A program made the position numbers and the translations under genes. A stretch of 64,000 nt of DNA. Source: Acuticoccus sediminis (lineage in GTDB: Bacteria; Pseudomonadota; Alphaproteobacteria; Rhizobiales; Amorphaceae). Within the stretch, counting starts at the first letter, position 1. The number at the start of each line of letters is the position of its first letter. Shown piece by piece: positions 8,581 to 16,679 of the stretch. The notes under the pieces were generated by a model that was not told the DNA's origin, searched no databases, and saw only the letters and a list, made by a program, of their open reading frames with translations. The DNA is taken from positions 62,001-126,000 of the forward strand of contig NZ_QHHQ01000011.1 in the NCBI RefSeq assembly GCF_003258595.1, in the 5' to 3' direction.

Positions 8581-9228
8581 CTAGCTCTGCGGGCGGCGCT
8601 TCACCTCGAACGAGGTGGCGTTGACGACGTCGTCGGCGGCGTCGCGGTAGAGCTGCGTCTGCAGCACGATCTCCCGACCGTCGGTCACCTTCTCGCAGCG
8701 CTCGTCGACGAAGGTGCCGCCGACCTCGCGCCGCTCCGCGGACGGCTGGCCGACCGAGCACTGCCAGCCCTGCCAGCCGTAGTGCGACTTCACCTTGTTG
8801 CCGAGAAGGAAGGCCTTCTTGTGCATGTACTGCCGCGCCTCGGGGTCGGTGCGCACCGCGAGCGTCTCGAGGACGCCGTCGGCGTCGACGCGCACCGTCA
8901 GCTCGACCGGATGGCCGGCGACGCGCGTGCCGCCCCACTTGTCGTTGACGGAGATCCACTCCTGCGCGGCGTCGTCGTAGTAGACGCGCACCGTGCGCAG
9001 GCCCGCGGCATCGGCCGGGCACTCCAGCACGGCGCTCCATTCGGACACGTGCGCGACGGGCGCGCCGTCCGGCCCCAGGCAGGCGAGGTCGCCGTAGCCG
9101 TGGTGGGACAGGATGGTGACCGGCTCGCCGACGGTCAGCGTGCGGATGTCGCCCGCGGCGGCCATCGTGGCGAAGGACAGCGCCAGACCGGCGCCGAAGA
9201 GAATGGATCCGGGTACGGATCGTGTCAT
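8581..9228 (-). CDS. Exported protein of unknown function, PQQ-dehydrogenase operon
   Basis: A 215-residue protein. The ATG at 9228 gives a clear signal peptide (MTRSVPGSILFGAGLALSFA, cleavage near AAAG), so the mature protein is periplasmic. It contains three or four cysteines (LACLGPDG, LECPAD, WQCSVG, ERCEKV) that could form disulfides, and mixed beta-strand patterns. I do not recognise the family. It is the last gene of a minus-strand unit with the cytochrome c and PQQ alcohol dehydrogenase, separated from the cytochrome gene by 124 bp with a strong hairpin. A role as a periplasmic accessory of the dehydrogenase is inference from context. Confidence 0.75.
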   Translation of the reverse strand: MTRSVPGSILFGAGLALSFATMAAAGDIRTLTVGEPVTILSHHGYGDLACLGPDGAPVAHVSEWSAVLECPADAAGLRTVRVYYDDAAQEWISVNDKWGGTRVAGHPVELTVRVDADGVLETLAVRTDPEARQYMHKKAFLLGNKVKSHYGWQGWQCSVGQPSAERREVGGTFVDERCEKVTDGREIVLQTQLYRDAADDVVNATSFEVKRRPQS

Positions 9229-9307
9229 GGCATCGTCTCCCCAGGGAACGGGACGATGCCCGCTCCGTCGTCTTGTTCTTGGCTTCCGGGTCTTGCGGTC
9301 CGTGGCC

Positions 9308-9337
9308 CGCGCCGGGCGGAACAGGCCGCCCGGCGCG
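9308..9337. terminator. 12-bp stem-loop between cytochrome c and downstream gene
   Basis: CGCGCCGGGCGG (9308-9319) pairs perfectly with CCGCCCGGCGCG (9326-9337) around the loop AACAGG. It sits inside the operon rather than at its end. It may act as a partial terminator or as a 3' stabiliser for the upstream cytochrome and dehydrogenase message. Confidence 0.55.
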
Positions 9338-9352
9338 GCGGGCACGGGCGGA

Positions 9353-10207
9353 TCACTCGTAGATGCTGCACATGCGGGACTTGTCGCCCCAGAAGGCCTT
9401 GCACTCCTCGAGGGTCGGCTCGCCTTTGCCGACCACGTCATGGCGCAGATAGTAGACCAGCGCGTCGAGCTGACGGTCGCTGACGGACTTCGGCGCTTTC
9501 GGCGGCATCATCTCGCCGAGTTGTGTCGCCGTCATGTCGTAGCAGCTCGTGTCGTCGCCCTTGTAGGCGGTGCGCGAGTGGTAGGGCATCCCGGTGTTGG
9601 GCCGGCCGCACAGGATCACCGTGCGCAGCTGGTCGTCGTCGAGCGCGGACTGGCGCAGCGAGAGCGCGGCCCCGCCGTAGCCGCCGCCGCCGCTGCCGTG
9701 CCACTTGTGGCAGCCGATGCAGTTGGCCGACTCGAAGACCTTCTTGCCCCGGTCGAGCAGCGCCGTGTCCACGACCTTCCCGCCCTCCGCCGCGGCCGAG
9801 CGGTCGAGGACCTTGGCGTAGACCTTGACCGTAAAATTGGCGTCGAAGCCGGCGGCGCCGACGATCTGGATGCCCTTGCCCTCGAAGCGGCCCGTCGCGT
9901 CGCCGTCGGCGACGGTCTCGGCGAGCGTCTTGCCGTCCTGCGCGACCGCGAAGTGCGCCTTCGCGCCCGGGTCGCCTTCCACACGCCAGATGAGCTGCAC
10001 GGTCTTGGGCTCCCAGGTGAGGGCGAACGCCGCGCTGTCCTGGCAGCCGTCGGCTCCGCACGTCACCGGGACCGTGGCGATGAGGTCCTCCCGGAACGAG
10101 GGATTGTTGTGCGCCTGGACGGCTGGAATGGCGAAAAACGAGCCGAGCAACGCGGCCGAACAGGCGACCTGCACGAACCCGCGCAGGCGCCGCGATAGGC
10201 GGACCAT
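9353..10207 (-). CDS. Exported class I cytochrome c, partner of PQQ dehydrogenase
   Basis: A 284-residue periplasmic electron carrier. The ATG at 10207 opens a signal peptide (MVRLSRRLRGFVQVACSAAL, cleavage near VQAH). Residues about 35-140 form an extra N-terminal domain with two cysteines. The single haem site is CIGCH at residues 163-167. A later Met (MPYHSR or EMMPPK) is the probable sixth ligand. Genes for PQQ alcohol dehydrogenases are regularly followed by such a cytochrome, which takes electrons from PQQH2. It lies 110 bp downstream of the dehydrogenase on the same strand. The N-terminal domain is larger than in a minimal XoxG-type cytochrome. Confidence 0.85.
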   Translation of the reverse strand: MVRLSRRLRGFVQVACSAALLGSFFAIPAVQAHNNPSFREDLIATVPVTCGADGCQDSAAFALTWEPKTVQLIWRVEGDPGAKAHFAVAQDGKTLAETVADGDATGRFEGKGIQIVGAAGFDANFTVKVYAKVLDRSAAAEGGKVVDTALLDRGKKVFESANCIGCHKWHGSGGGGYGGAALSLRQSALDDDQLRTVILCGRPNTGMPYHSRTAYKGDDTSCYDMTATQLGEMMPPKAPKSVSDRQLDALVYYLRHDVVGKGEPTLEECKAFWGDKSRMCSIYE

Positions 10208-10253
10208 CGATGAACCTCCCTTCCCCGTATCGGGGTCTTGTTCTTTGGCAGAA

Positions 10254-10280
10254 GGCCGCGGCGCCTGAGGCGCCGCGGCC
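10254..10280. terminator. 12-bp stem-loop between PQQ dehydrogenase and cytochrome c genes
   Basis: GGCCGCGGCGCC (10254-10265) pairs perfectly with GGCGCCGCGGCC (10269-10280) with only TGA as loop. A second, smaller hairpin (CGTCCCG with CGGGACG) lies at 10285-10305. Both are in the intergenic gap of a co-oriented operon and may set different levels of dehydrogenase and cytochrome mRNA. Confidence 0.55.
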
Positions 10281-10317
10281 GGAACGTCCCGCTCCGCGCG
10301 GGACGCGGGGGATGCGA

Positions 10318-12111
10318 TCAGAGCTCGAAGACGTAGAGCATCGAGCTCGGCTCGATCTTCTCCAGGCCCTTCGTCCCGTCGACGAACCACTTGGGCCACG
10401 CCCCGCCGAGGCCGACGAGGATGGCGATGTACTGCTTGCCGTCGACCTCGTAGGTCATCGGCGGCGCGTTGAGGCCGGCGTTGGTGTGGAACTGCCACTT
10501 CAGCTCGAGCGTGTCGGCGTCGAGCGCGAGGAGCTTGCCGTCCGGCGTGCCGGTGAAGACGAGCCCGCCCGCCGTGGTCAGGATGCCGCCCAGCAGCGGG
10601 TAGTCGGTCGGATACTTGCCGACGATCTTGCCGGTGGACACGTCGATCGCCGCGACGCTACCGGTGATCGGCTGGTGCTGGGACGGGCCGCCGCCGGTGA
10701 ACCACTCACGCGGCTTGTAGGACTCGCCCGGCACCATCTCCTCGTTGGTGATCGTGTTGCAGCTCTCGATCACCGGGATGTACCAGCGCTTCAGGTCCGG
10801 ATTGTACGCCGTCGGGGGCCAGTTCTTGCCGCCCATGTTGCCGGGGCAGGTCACGCCGACCGGGTTCTCGCGGTTCGCCACCGTGCCCTGGGCGTAGGTC
10901 TGGACCTTCTTCGTCCGGTCGTAGTTGAGCGGCAGGCCCGTCTCCTCGTCGAGGCCCGGGGTCCAGGTCAGCTCTTCGACGAACGGCGTCCCCCAGATGA
11001 ATTCGCCGGTCTCCCGGTCGAGCGCGTAGCCGAAGCCGTTGCGGTCGGCGTGAAGGGCGAGCTTGTGCTCGTCCCCGTCGATCGGCGCGTTCACCAGGAC
11101 GTGCTCGGACACCGAGTCGTAGTCGTAGGGGTCGTTCGGCGTGTACTGGTGGTGCCAGACGATCTCGCCGGTGTCGGCCTTCAGCGCGATGGCGCTGTTG
11201 GTATAGAGGTTGTCACCCGGCCGGTACTCCGCGTCCCAGTCCGGGCCCGGGTTGCCGACGCCCCAGATGATGAGGTTGGTCTCCGGGTCGTAGGAGCCGG
11301 TGACCCAGGTGGAGCCGCCGCCGTTCTTCCAGGCGTCGTGGTCGTCGGCCCAGGTGTCCGCCCCCGGCTCGCCCGGCTGCGGGATGGTGTGGCGGCGCCA
11401 GACCTCCTCCTCGGTGTTGAGGTCCGTGGCCGCGAGCCAGCCGCGGATGCCGTACTCGGCGCCCGCCACGCCCGTGATGGCGAGATCGCCGACGATCAGC
11501 GGCGCACCGGTGATCGTCTCCGAGATGGACGGATCGGCGACCTCGCGCTCCCATGCGACCTCGCCGGTCTCCTTGTCGGTGGCGATGAGGCGGCCGTCGA
11601 GCGTGTGGGAGATGACCTTGTCTTTCCACAGCGCGACGCCGCGGTTGTTGACGCCGCAGCAGGCGACCGCGCCGGCCCAGTCCTTGTCGGTCTCCGGGTT
11701 CATCTTCCAGATGAGCTTGCCGGACCCGTCTGAGATGTCGAGCTTGTAGACCGAGCCCCAGCCGTCGGTGATGTACATCGCCCCGTCTTCGACGATGGGC
11801 GTGCCTTCGAGGCCGCCGTGCGGCCAGATTCCGCCGCCTTCCACGCCGCCGAGGGCGAAGCTCCAGGCCATCTTCAGATCACCGACGTTCTCGGTGTTGA
11901 TCTTGTCGAGGGTGGAGTAGCGGGTTGCGGCATAGTTGCCGTGGTGATGGATCCAGTTCTGCGGCTCCGCGCCCGCGTTCAGCAGCCGCTCCTGGGTCAT
12001 CTCTCCGGCATGGGCCATGCCGATGCAGCCGGTCGCCATGAGGGCCACCAGCGCCGTTGCCATTCCACCTTGGCGCCACCGGGCGCGGTAAGACTTGGAG
12101 ACTATTGGCAT
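10318..12111 (-). CDS. PQQ-dependent alcohol dehydrogenase, lanthanide-type signature
   Basis: A 597-residue quinoprotein of the methanol/ethanol dehydrogenase family, exported to the periplasm (signal peptide about residues 1-35, cleavage near AHAG). It oxidises an alcohol to an aldehyde and passes electrons to cytochrome c. Visible active-site features are the vicinal disulfide CC at 151-152, metal ligands Glu219 (GAEYGIRG) and Asn287 (GNPGPDWD), the catalytic Asp330, and a second Asp at 332 in DPYDYDSVSE. The Asp two residues after the catalytic one marks lanthanide-dependent enzymes (XoxF, ExaF, PedH), whereas calcium enzymes have Ala there. Substrate cannot be fixed from sequence. No PQQ biosynthesis genes are in the window. 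Palindromes about 110 bp upstream may regulate it. Confidence 0.93.
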   Translation of the reverse strand: MPIVSKSYRARWRQGGMATALVALMATGCIGMAHAGEMTQERLLNAGAEPQNWIHHHGNYAATRYSTLDKINTENVGDLKMAWSFALGGVEGGGIWPHGGLEGTPIVEDGAMYITDGWGSVYKLDISDGSGKLIWKMNPETDKDWAGAVACCGVNNRGVALWKDKVISHTLDGRLIATDKETGEVAWEREVADPSISETITGAPLIVGDLAITGVAGAEYGIRGWLAATDLNTEEEVWRRHTIPQPGEPGADTWADDHDAWKNGGGSTWVTGSYDPETNLIIWGVGNPGPDWDAEYRPGDNLYTNSAIALKADTGEIVWHHQYTPNDPYDYDSVSEHVLVNAPIDGDEHKLALHADRNGFGYALDRETGEFIWGTPFVEELTWTPGLDEETGLPLNYDRTKKVQTYAQGTVANRENPVGVTCPGNMGGKNWPPTAYNPDLKRWYIPVIESCNTITNEEMVPGESYKPREWFTGGGPSQHQPITGSVAAIDVSTGKIVGKYPTDYPLLGGILTTAGGLVFTGTPDGKLLALDADTLELKWQFHTNAGLNAPPMTYEVDGKQYIAILVGLGGAWPKWFVDGTKGLEKIEPSSMLYVFEL

Positions 12112-12220
12112 AGTGCGTTTCTACCCTTGTTGTCGTTCTTATGTGCGACGGCGTCGTGTCGGGACTGTGCGCCATCGGCAGTGTTCGAGCCCCATGCAGA
12201 GGCCGGCAAGAGGCTAGAAC

Positions 12221-12251
12221 AAGAATACCTATTCTTAAAGATCAAAATCTT
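12221..12251. promoter_or_regulatory. Twin palindromes upstream of the PQQ dehydrogenase gene
   Basis: AAGAATACCTATTCTT (12221-12236) is a perfect 7-2-7 inverted repeat. One base later AAGAT-CAAA-ATCTT (12238-12251) forms a second. They stand in an AT-rich island about 110-140 bp before the dehydrogenase start codon and look like a promoter/operator region for that minus-strand operon. Confidence 0.5.
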
Positions 12252-12694
12252 GAATCGGCGTCGCTTCCTTTGGTGAATACATCAAGTGTTCCAAGATGAG
12301 GTCCTCTGCGATACGGTGTGCGACAGATGTCGCAGGCGGCTCCGGGCGGGTCCCGGCCGCGCGCCCGGGCAGGCTCTCTCCGGCCGCCTCCGGGCGCGGA
12401 CCCGCAAGCATCTCATACGGCTACGCGGCGATGGCATGCCGTTTGCTATGGCACGGATCGCGGCCCGTCTCCGCGCGGGATCCGGCACGGGTTCCGGTGT
12501 GACCGGGTGCCCCTCGAGCGCGCGGTGACACAGGTTCCGCGAAGGAGTGTCCATGACGGATCGTCGGGGCCGTGCCCCGATGGCGGCTGGGACCGCCTGA
12601 CGACGAGACGAAGGGGCAGGCCGTGCCCCGTTCCGCCGCCAGGCGGCCGGGACGGGCCGGGACCGGTCCGCGAACGAGAAACGCAGGAGCAGGT
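12252..12694. other. Intergenic region without recognised gene
   Basis: About 440 bp between the dehydrogenase promoter region and the SDR gene. Several open frames cross it, but they are Arg/Pro-rich, lack ribosome sites and resemble random GC-rich DNA. An inverted repeat-rich stretch near 12620-12660 is seen. I recognise no RNA gene or coding sequence. Confidence 0.5.
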
Positions 12695-13456
12695 ATGGAT
12701 CTGGGTCTGAAGGGGATGAAGGCGCTGGTCACCGGCGGGACGAAGGGGATCGGCCGGCATTGCGCCGAGATCTTCGCCGCCGAGGGCGCCGACGTCGCGG
12801 TCTGCGCGCGCAAGGCCGAGGAGGTCGCCGACACCGTGGCCGCGCTCGAGGCGAAGGGAGTGAAGGCCTTCGGCCAGGCCGTCGACGTCGCCGACAAGGC
12901 CGCGTTCGAGCGCTTCGTGGCGGCCGCCGCGGACGCGCTCGGCGGGCTCGACATGGTCGTCGCCAACGTGTCGGCACTGGCGGTCGCCGACGACGAGGCG
13001 GCGTGGAAGGCGGGTTTCGAGACCGACCTCATGCACACCGTGCGGCTCGTCAATACGGCGATGCCCTTCCTGGAACAGTCGAAGGCCGCGTCCATCACCG
13101 CGATCTCCAGCGTGTCGGGCCGCGAGACGGACTTCACCGGCCCGGCCTACGGCGCCTACAAGGCCGCGCTCGTCCACTACATGCACGGCCTCGCGGTGAA
13201 GCTCGCGCCGAAGATGATCCGCGCCAACGCGGTCTCGCCGGGCAACACTTACTTCGAAGGCGGGATCTGGAACCAGATCGAGACCGGCAACCCGGAACTC
13301 TTCGCCGAGGCGCTGGCGCTCAACCCGACCGGGCGAATGGGCAGGCCCGAGGAGGTCGCCCGCGGCGTCGTCTTCCTGGCGAGCCCCGCCTCGTCCTTCA
13401 CGACGGGAACCAACCTCGTCGTCGACGGCGCGCTCACCCGCGGCGTCCAGCTCTGA
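12695..13456 (+). CDS. Short-chain dehydrogenase/reductase (SDR)
   Basis: Cytoplasmic NAD(P)-dependent oxidoreductase of 253 residues with a Rossmann fold. The cofactor motif TGGTKGIG is at residues 14-21. The catalytic triad is ISSVS (Ser) followed by YGAYK with Tyr and Lys in YxxxK spacing. The C-terminal SPASSFTTGTNLVVDGALTRG matches the family end. The canonical NNAG is replaced by VANVSAL, an uncommon but tolerated change. The ATG at 12695 has AGGAGCAGG just upstream. It precedes the amide importer genes by 228 bp and may belong to their function, but this is uncertain. Substrate unknown. Confidence 0.88.
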   Translation: MDLGLKGMKALVTGGTKGIGRHCAEIFAAEGADVAVCARKAEEVADTVAALEAKGVKAFGQAVDVADKAAFERFVAAAADALGGLDMVVANVSALAVADDEAAWKAGFETDLMHTVRLVNTAMPFLEQSKAASITAISSVSGRETDFTGPAYGAYKAALVHYMHGLAVKLAPKMIRANAVSPGNTYFEGGIWNQIETGNPELFAEALALNPTGRMGRPEEVARGVVFLASPASSFTTGTNLVVDGALTRGVQL

Positions 13457-13684
13457 GGCGAAGGCCATCGGTCGTCGACCGCGTCGCGAGCCTCGATCGG
13501 TGGCGCTTTGTCACGCCTGCGTATTGCGCAGGCGGCGGCATGCCTCATGAGCGAACCAAGAAGTGTTAAATGGCATGCATCTCGTCTTATTTTGCCGATT
13601 TGGGTGACAGAGATCGTCCAAAATTGAGGCTTTGAAACAATATACTTCGGAATTAGCGTCCGGTCGGCAACAGATGGAGGTTCC

Positions 13685-14935
13685 ATGGCCAGACTGACGC
13701 GGCGATCGTTTGTTACGGGAACCAGTGCACTCGCTCTCGGCTCCGGTATTCTTCCCATGCCGGGCATTCTGCGCCGTGCTCGCGCGCAGGACGGACCGGT
13801 CAAGATCGGCTGCCTGTTCTCCTCCTCCGGCACCATGGCCAACATCGAAGGCCGTCTGAACGACGTCGTGAAGATGGCCGCCGCCGAGCTGAACGCCGCG
13901 GGCGGCGTCCTCGGCCGTGAGGTCGAGGTGATGGTCTCCGATCCCGCCTCCGACTGGCCGCTCTACGCCCAGATCGGCCGCCAGATGCTGCAGCAGGAGG
14001 GCGTGGCGTCGCTGTTCGGCTGCTGGACGTCGGTGTCGCGCAAGTCGGTCCTGCCCGTCGTGGAGCAGAACAACGGCCTCCTGTTCTACCCGCTGCACTT
14101 CGAGGGCGACGAGAACTCCGAGAACGTCGTCTACCTCAACTCGCCCCCGGCGAGCTCCGTGCTGCCGGCGGTCGACTACCTCATGAGCGACGACGGCGTC
14201 GCGGCGAAGCGCTTCTTCATGCTCGGCTCCGACTACGTGTGGCCGCGCACGATCAACAAGCAGCTCAAGGGCTACTTCGAGTCGCTGGGCTTCGATTCCT
14301 CGTCCTGGCGGGAAGAGTACGTGCCGTTCGGCTTCTCCAACTTCCAGTCGCTGGTGCAGGAGATCCGCCGCTTCGCCGACGAGCCGGGCGGCCAGCCGGT
14401 GGTGATCCTCACCGTCGTCGGCTCCTCCATCCCGGACTTCTTCCGCGAGTTCGCCAACCAGGGCATCATGGCGACCGACATCCCCGTCCTCGGCCTCGAC
14501 GCGCTGGAGGCCGACTTCGAGGGCCTCAACACCGAGGAACTGGTCGGCCACCTCAACTGCTGGGCCTACCTGCAGGCGGTCGACGCGCCCGAGAACGAGA
14601 CGTTCATGAAGAACTGGGCGGACTACGTCGGCGCCAACAACGTGCCGTATCCGCCGAACGTCGTGATCGACCCGATGGTGTCGGCCTATGACGGCGTGAA
14701 GTTCTGGGCGATGGCGGCGGAGAAGGCCGGCTCGTTCGACGTGCCCGAAGTGCGCTCCGCGTTCGGCGGCCTCTCGTTCTCCGACCCGTCCGGCTACAAC
14801 ATCTCCATGACGAGCGAGAACAACTACGTCTCCCGCGGCGTCTTCATCGGCTCGCTGAACTACGACAGCGCGTTCGACATCCTGTGGCAATCGGAGGGCA
14901 CGCCGAAGCCCGTCCCGTTCAGCGAATTCGGCTGA
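13685..14935 (+). CDS. urtA: UrtA/FmdD-type urea or short-amide ABC substrate-binding protein
   Basis: Periplasmic binding protein of 416 residues. A twin-arginine-like leader (RLTRRSFVTG, then a hydrophobic stretch, cleavage near RAQ at about 36) is followed by VKIGCLFSSSGTMANIE, the characteristic start of the UrtA/AmiC branch of type I binding proteins. Other conserved blocks are SLFGCWTSVSRKSVLPVVE and NGLLFYPLHFEGDE. It begins a run of genes equivalent to urtABCDE. Because the run ends in a formamidase gene and no urease is present, formamide or another short amide is the likelier ligand. A hairpin separates it from the permease gene. The upstream 228 bp contain AT-rich DNA near 13560-13650 suitable for a promoter. 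Confidence 0.88.
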   Translation: MARLTRRSFVTGTSALALGSGILPMPGILRRARAQDGPVKIGCLFSSSGTMANIEGRLNDVVKMAAAELNAAGGVLGREVEVMVSDPASDWPLYAQIGRQMLQQEGVASLFGCWTSVSRKSVLPVVEQNNGLLFYPLHFEGDENSENVVYLNSPPASSVLPAVDYLMSDDGVAAKRFFMLGSDYVWPRTINKQLKGYFESLGFDSSSWREEYVPFGFSNFQSLVQEIRRFADEPGGQPVVILTVVGSSIPDFFREFANQGIMATDIPVLGLDALEADFEGLNTEELVGHLNCWAYLQAVDAPENETFMKNWADYVGANNVPYPPNVVIDPMVSAYDGVKFWAMAAEKAGSFDVPEVRSAFGGLSFSDPSGYNISMTSENNYVSRGVFIGSLNYDSAFDILWQSEGTPKPVPFSEFG

Positions 14936-14960
14936 GCGGCCGTCTCCCCGACGCCATGAG

Positions 14961-14987
14961 CCCGCGCGGCGCCGGTCGCCGCGCGGG
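14961..14987. terminator. Stem-loop after the binding-protein gene
   Basis: CCCGCGCGGCG (14961-14971) pairs perfectly with CGCCGCGCGGG (14977-14987) around a 5-nt loop, in the 106-bp gap between urtA and urtB. Hairpins here commonly let binding proteins be made in excess over membrane components by stopping some transcripts or protecting the 3' end. Confidence 0.55.
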
Positions 14988-15041
14988 TCGTCCCTCACGC
15001 GGGCGCCGTCCGCCCGCCCGTCTCAAAGGCTCGAACCGCCC

Positions 15042-16679
15042 TTGTTCTCACGGTTGACGCCCCTTTTGCGCGGGCTCCTCGGCCTCATGGCCGTGCTGAC
15101 GCCGCTCGTGTGCGGCGAGGCGGCCGCGCAAGGCGCGGGCGCGGCGGAGGTACCGCTCGACCGGGCCGCCATCGCCGCCGGCCTCTGCACCGACGCGGGC
15201 GACACGCTGGACCGCGCCGCCGACGCGCTCGGCGATGCGAGCGACGACGACCTCGCCTTCCTGCGCCGGATCACCGATGCCCTCATGGGCCGCAACCTCG
15301 TCTGCGGCGAGACGGTCGCGATCAAGTCCGGCGGCGGCACGGTCGACGCGCTCACCGGCGCGCCGGCCGACGCCAGCGGCAAGACACCGGTGCTCAATCT
15401 CCGCAACCGCGCCAGCGCCGAGAACCTCGGGGCGGCGCTGACGCTCCTGACCCCCTCCAGCGCGTCGGACCGGGATCGTGCGCTGCGCGTCCTCGCGCGC
15501 CGGCCGCAGGGCGTCTCCGCCGCTGCGCTCGCGAGGGCGGCCGAGGCCGCCCTCGACGATGCGAGCCGCGCCGCCATCGAGGAACTCGCCGTCGTCGCCT
15601 CGCTCGCGTCCGAGGACGTCTCCGAGCGCATCGCCGCCGTCGAGGCGCTCGCGCGGACGCCCAACCGCCGCAACCTCGGCCGCCTCGAGGCGCTGAAGGG
15701 CGAGCCGGCCTACGAGGGCGACACGGCCTTCCGCGACGCCGTCGACGCCGCGATCGGCGAGGCCTCCACCTGGGTGCGGATCGCCGACGCCCTGTCGGTG
15801 CTCTTCAGCGGGCTGTCCTACGCATCGATCCTCTTCATCGCCGCGGTGGGGCTCGCCATCGTCTTCGGGCTGATGGGCGTCATCAACCTCGCCCACGGCG
15901 AGTTCATCATGATCGGCGCCTACGTCACCTTCATGGTCCAGGAGGTGCTGCGGGCGCTCGCTCCGGCGCTGGTGGACTGGTACCTCATCCTCGCGATCCC
16001 GTTCACCTTCCTGGTGACGGCGGCCATCGGCGTCGCCATCGAGCTCCTCGTCGTGCGCCACCTCTACCGGCGGCCGCTGATGACGCTGCTCGCCACCTGG
16101 GCGGTCAGCCTGTTCCTCGTGAACATCGTGCGCGTCACCTTCGGCACCCAGAACCTCGCCTTCGCGACGCCGTCCTACATCTCCGGCGGCTTCACCCTGA
16201 TCGGCGACTTCATCGTCACGCAGAACCGCCTCTTCGCGATCGTCTTCGCGCTGGTCGTGCTCGCTGCCACCTGGCTGATCCTCAAGAAGACGCCGTTCGG
16301 CCTCAACGTGCGCGCCGTGACGCAGAACCGCGAGATGGCGAGCGCCATCGGCATCGCGACCCGGCGGGTGGACATGCTGGCGTTCGGGCTCGGCTCGGGC
16401 CTTGCCGGTCTCGCAGGTCTGGCGCTGGCGCCGATCTACAACGTCAACCCGCTGATGGGGACCAACTTCATCATCGAGAGCTTCATGGTCGTGGTGCTCG
16501 GCGGCGTCGGCAGCCTCGCCGGCACGCTGATCGCCGCGCTCGGCATCGGTCAGATCAACGTGCTGATCGAGCCGATCTGGGGGGCCGTCGCCGCCAAGGT
16601 GATCGTGCTGCTCCTCATCATCGCCTTCATCCAGCGCCGGCCCGAGGGGCTGTTCGCCGCGCCGGGACGCCGCAAATGA
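15042..16679 (+). CDS. urtB: UrtB-type ABC transporter permease with exported N-terminal domain
   Basis: A 545-residue inner-membrane permease. A signal-like segment (residues about 8-30) leads into an approximately 220-residue alanine-rich helical periplasmic domain, then a LivH-type permease from about residue 245 (LSYASILFIAAVGLAIVFGL, GVINLAHGEFIMIGAYV). This two-part build and the length are typical of UrtB. A TTG at 15042 is chosen because it gives a complete signal peptide, and an internal ATG at 15087 would delete half of it. The stop overlaps urtC by 4 bp. It forms the membrane channel with UrtC for the amide or urea importer. Confidence 0.87.
   Translation: MFSRLTPLLRGLLGLMAVLTPLVCGEAAAQGAGAAEVPLDRAAIAAGLCTDAGDTLDRAADALGDASDDDLAFLRRITDALMGRNLVCGETVAIKSGGGTVDALTGAPADASGKTPVLNLRNRASAENLGAALTLLTPSSASDRDRALRVLARRPQGVSAAALARAAEAALDDASRAAIEELAVVASLASEDVSERIAAVEALARTPNRRNLGRLEALKGEPAYEGDTAFRDAVDAAIGEASTWVRIADALSVLFSGLSYASILFIAAVGLAIVFGLMGVINLAHGEFIMIGAYVTFMVQEVLRALAPALVDWYLILAIPFTFLVTAAIGVAIELLVVRHLYRRPLMTLLATWAVSLFLVNIVRVTFGTQNLAFATPSYISGGFTLIGDFIVTQNRLFAIVFALVVLAATWLILKKTPFGLNVRAVTQNREMASAIGIATRRVDMLAFGLGSGLAGLAGLALAPIYNVNPLMGTNFIIESFMVVVLGGVGSLAGTLIAALGIGQINVLIEPIWGAVAAKVIVLLLIIAFIQRRPEGLFAAPGRRK

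Noticed and set aside
12112-12220. Sigma-54 promoter before the PQQ dehydrogenase gene
   Set aside because: No TGGCAC-N5-TTGC match was found on the minus strand, and the nearby regulator lacks the sigma-54 contact loop.
12286-12710. Several overlapping open frames on both strands
   Set aside because: All are Arg/Pro/Ala-rich as expected from random GC-rich sequence, and none has a plausible start or family motif.
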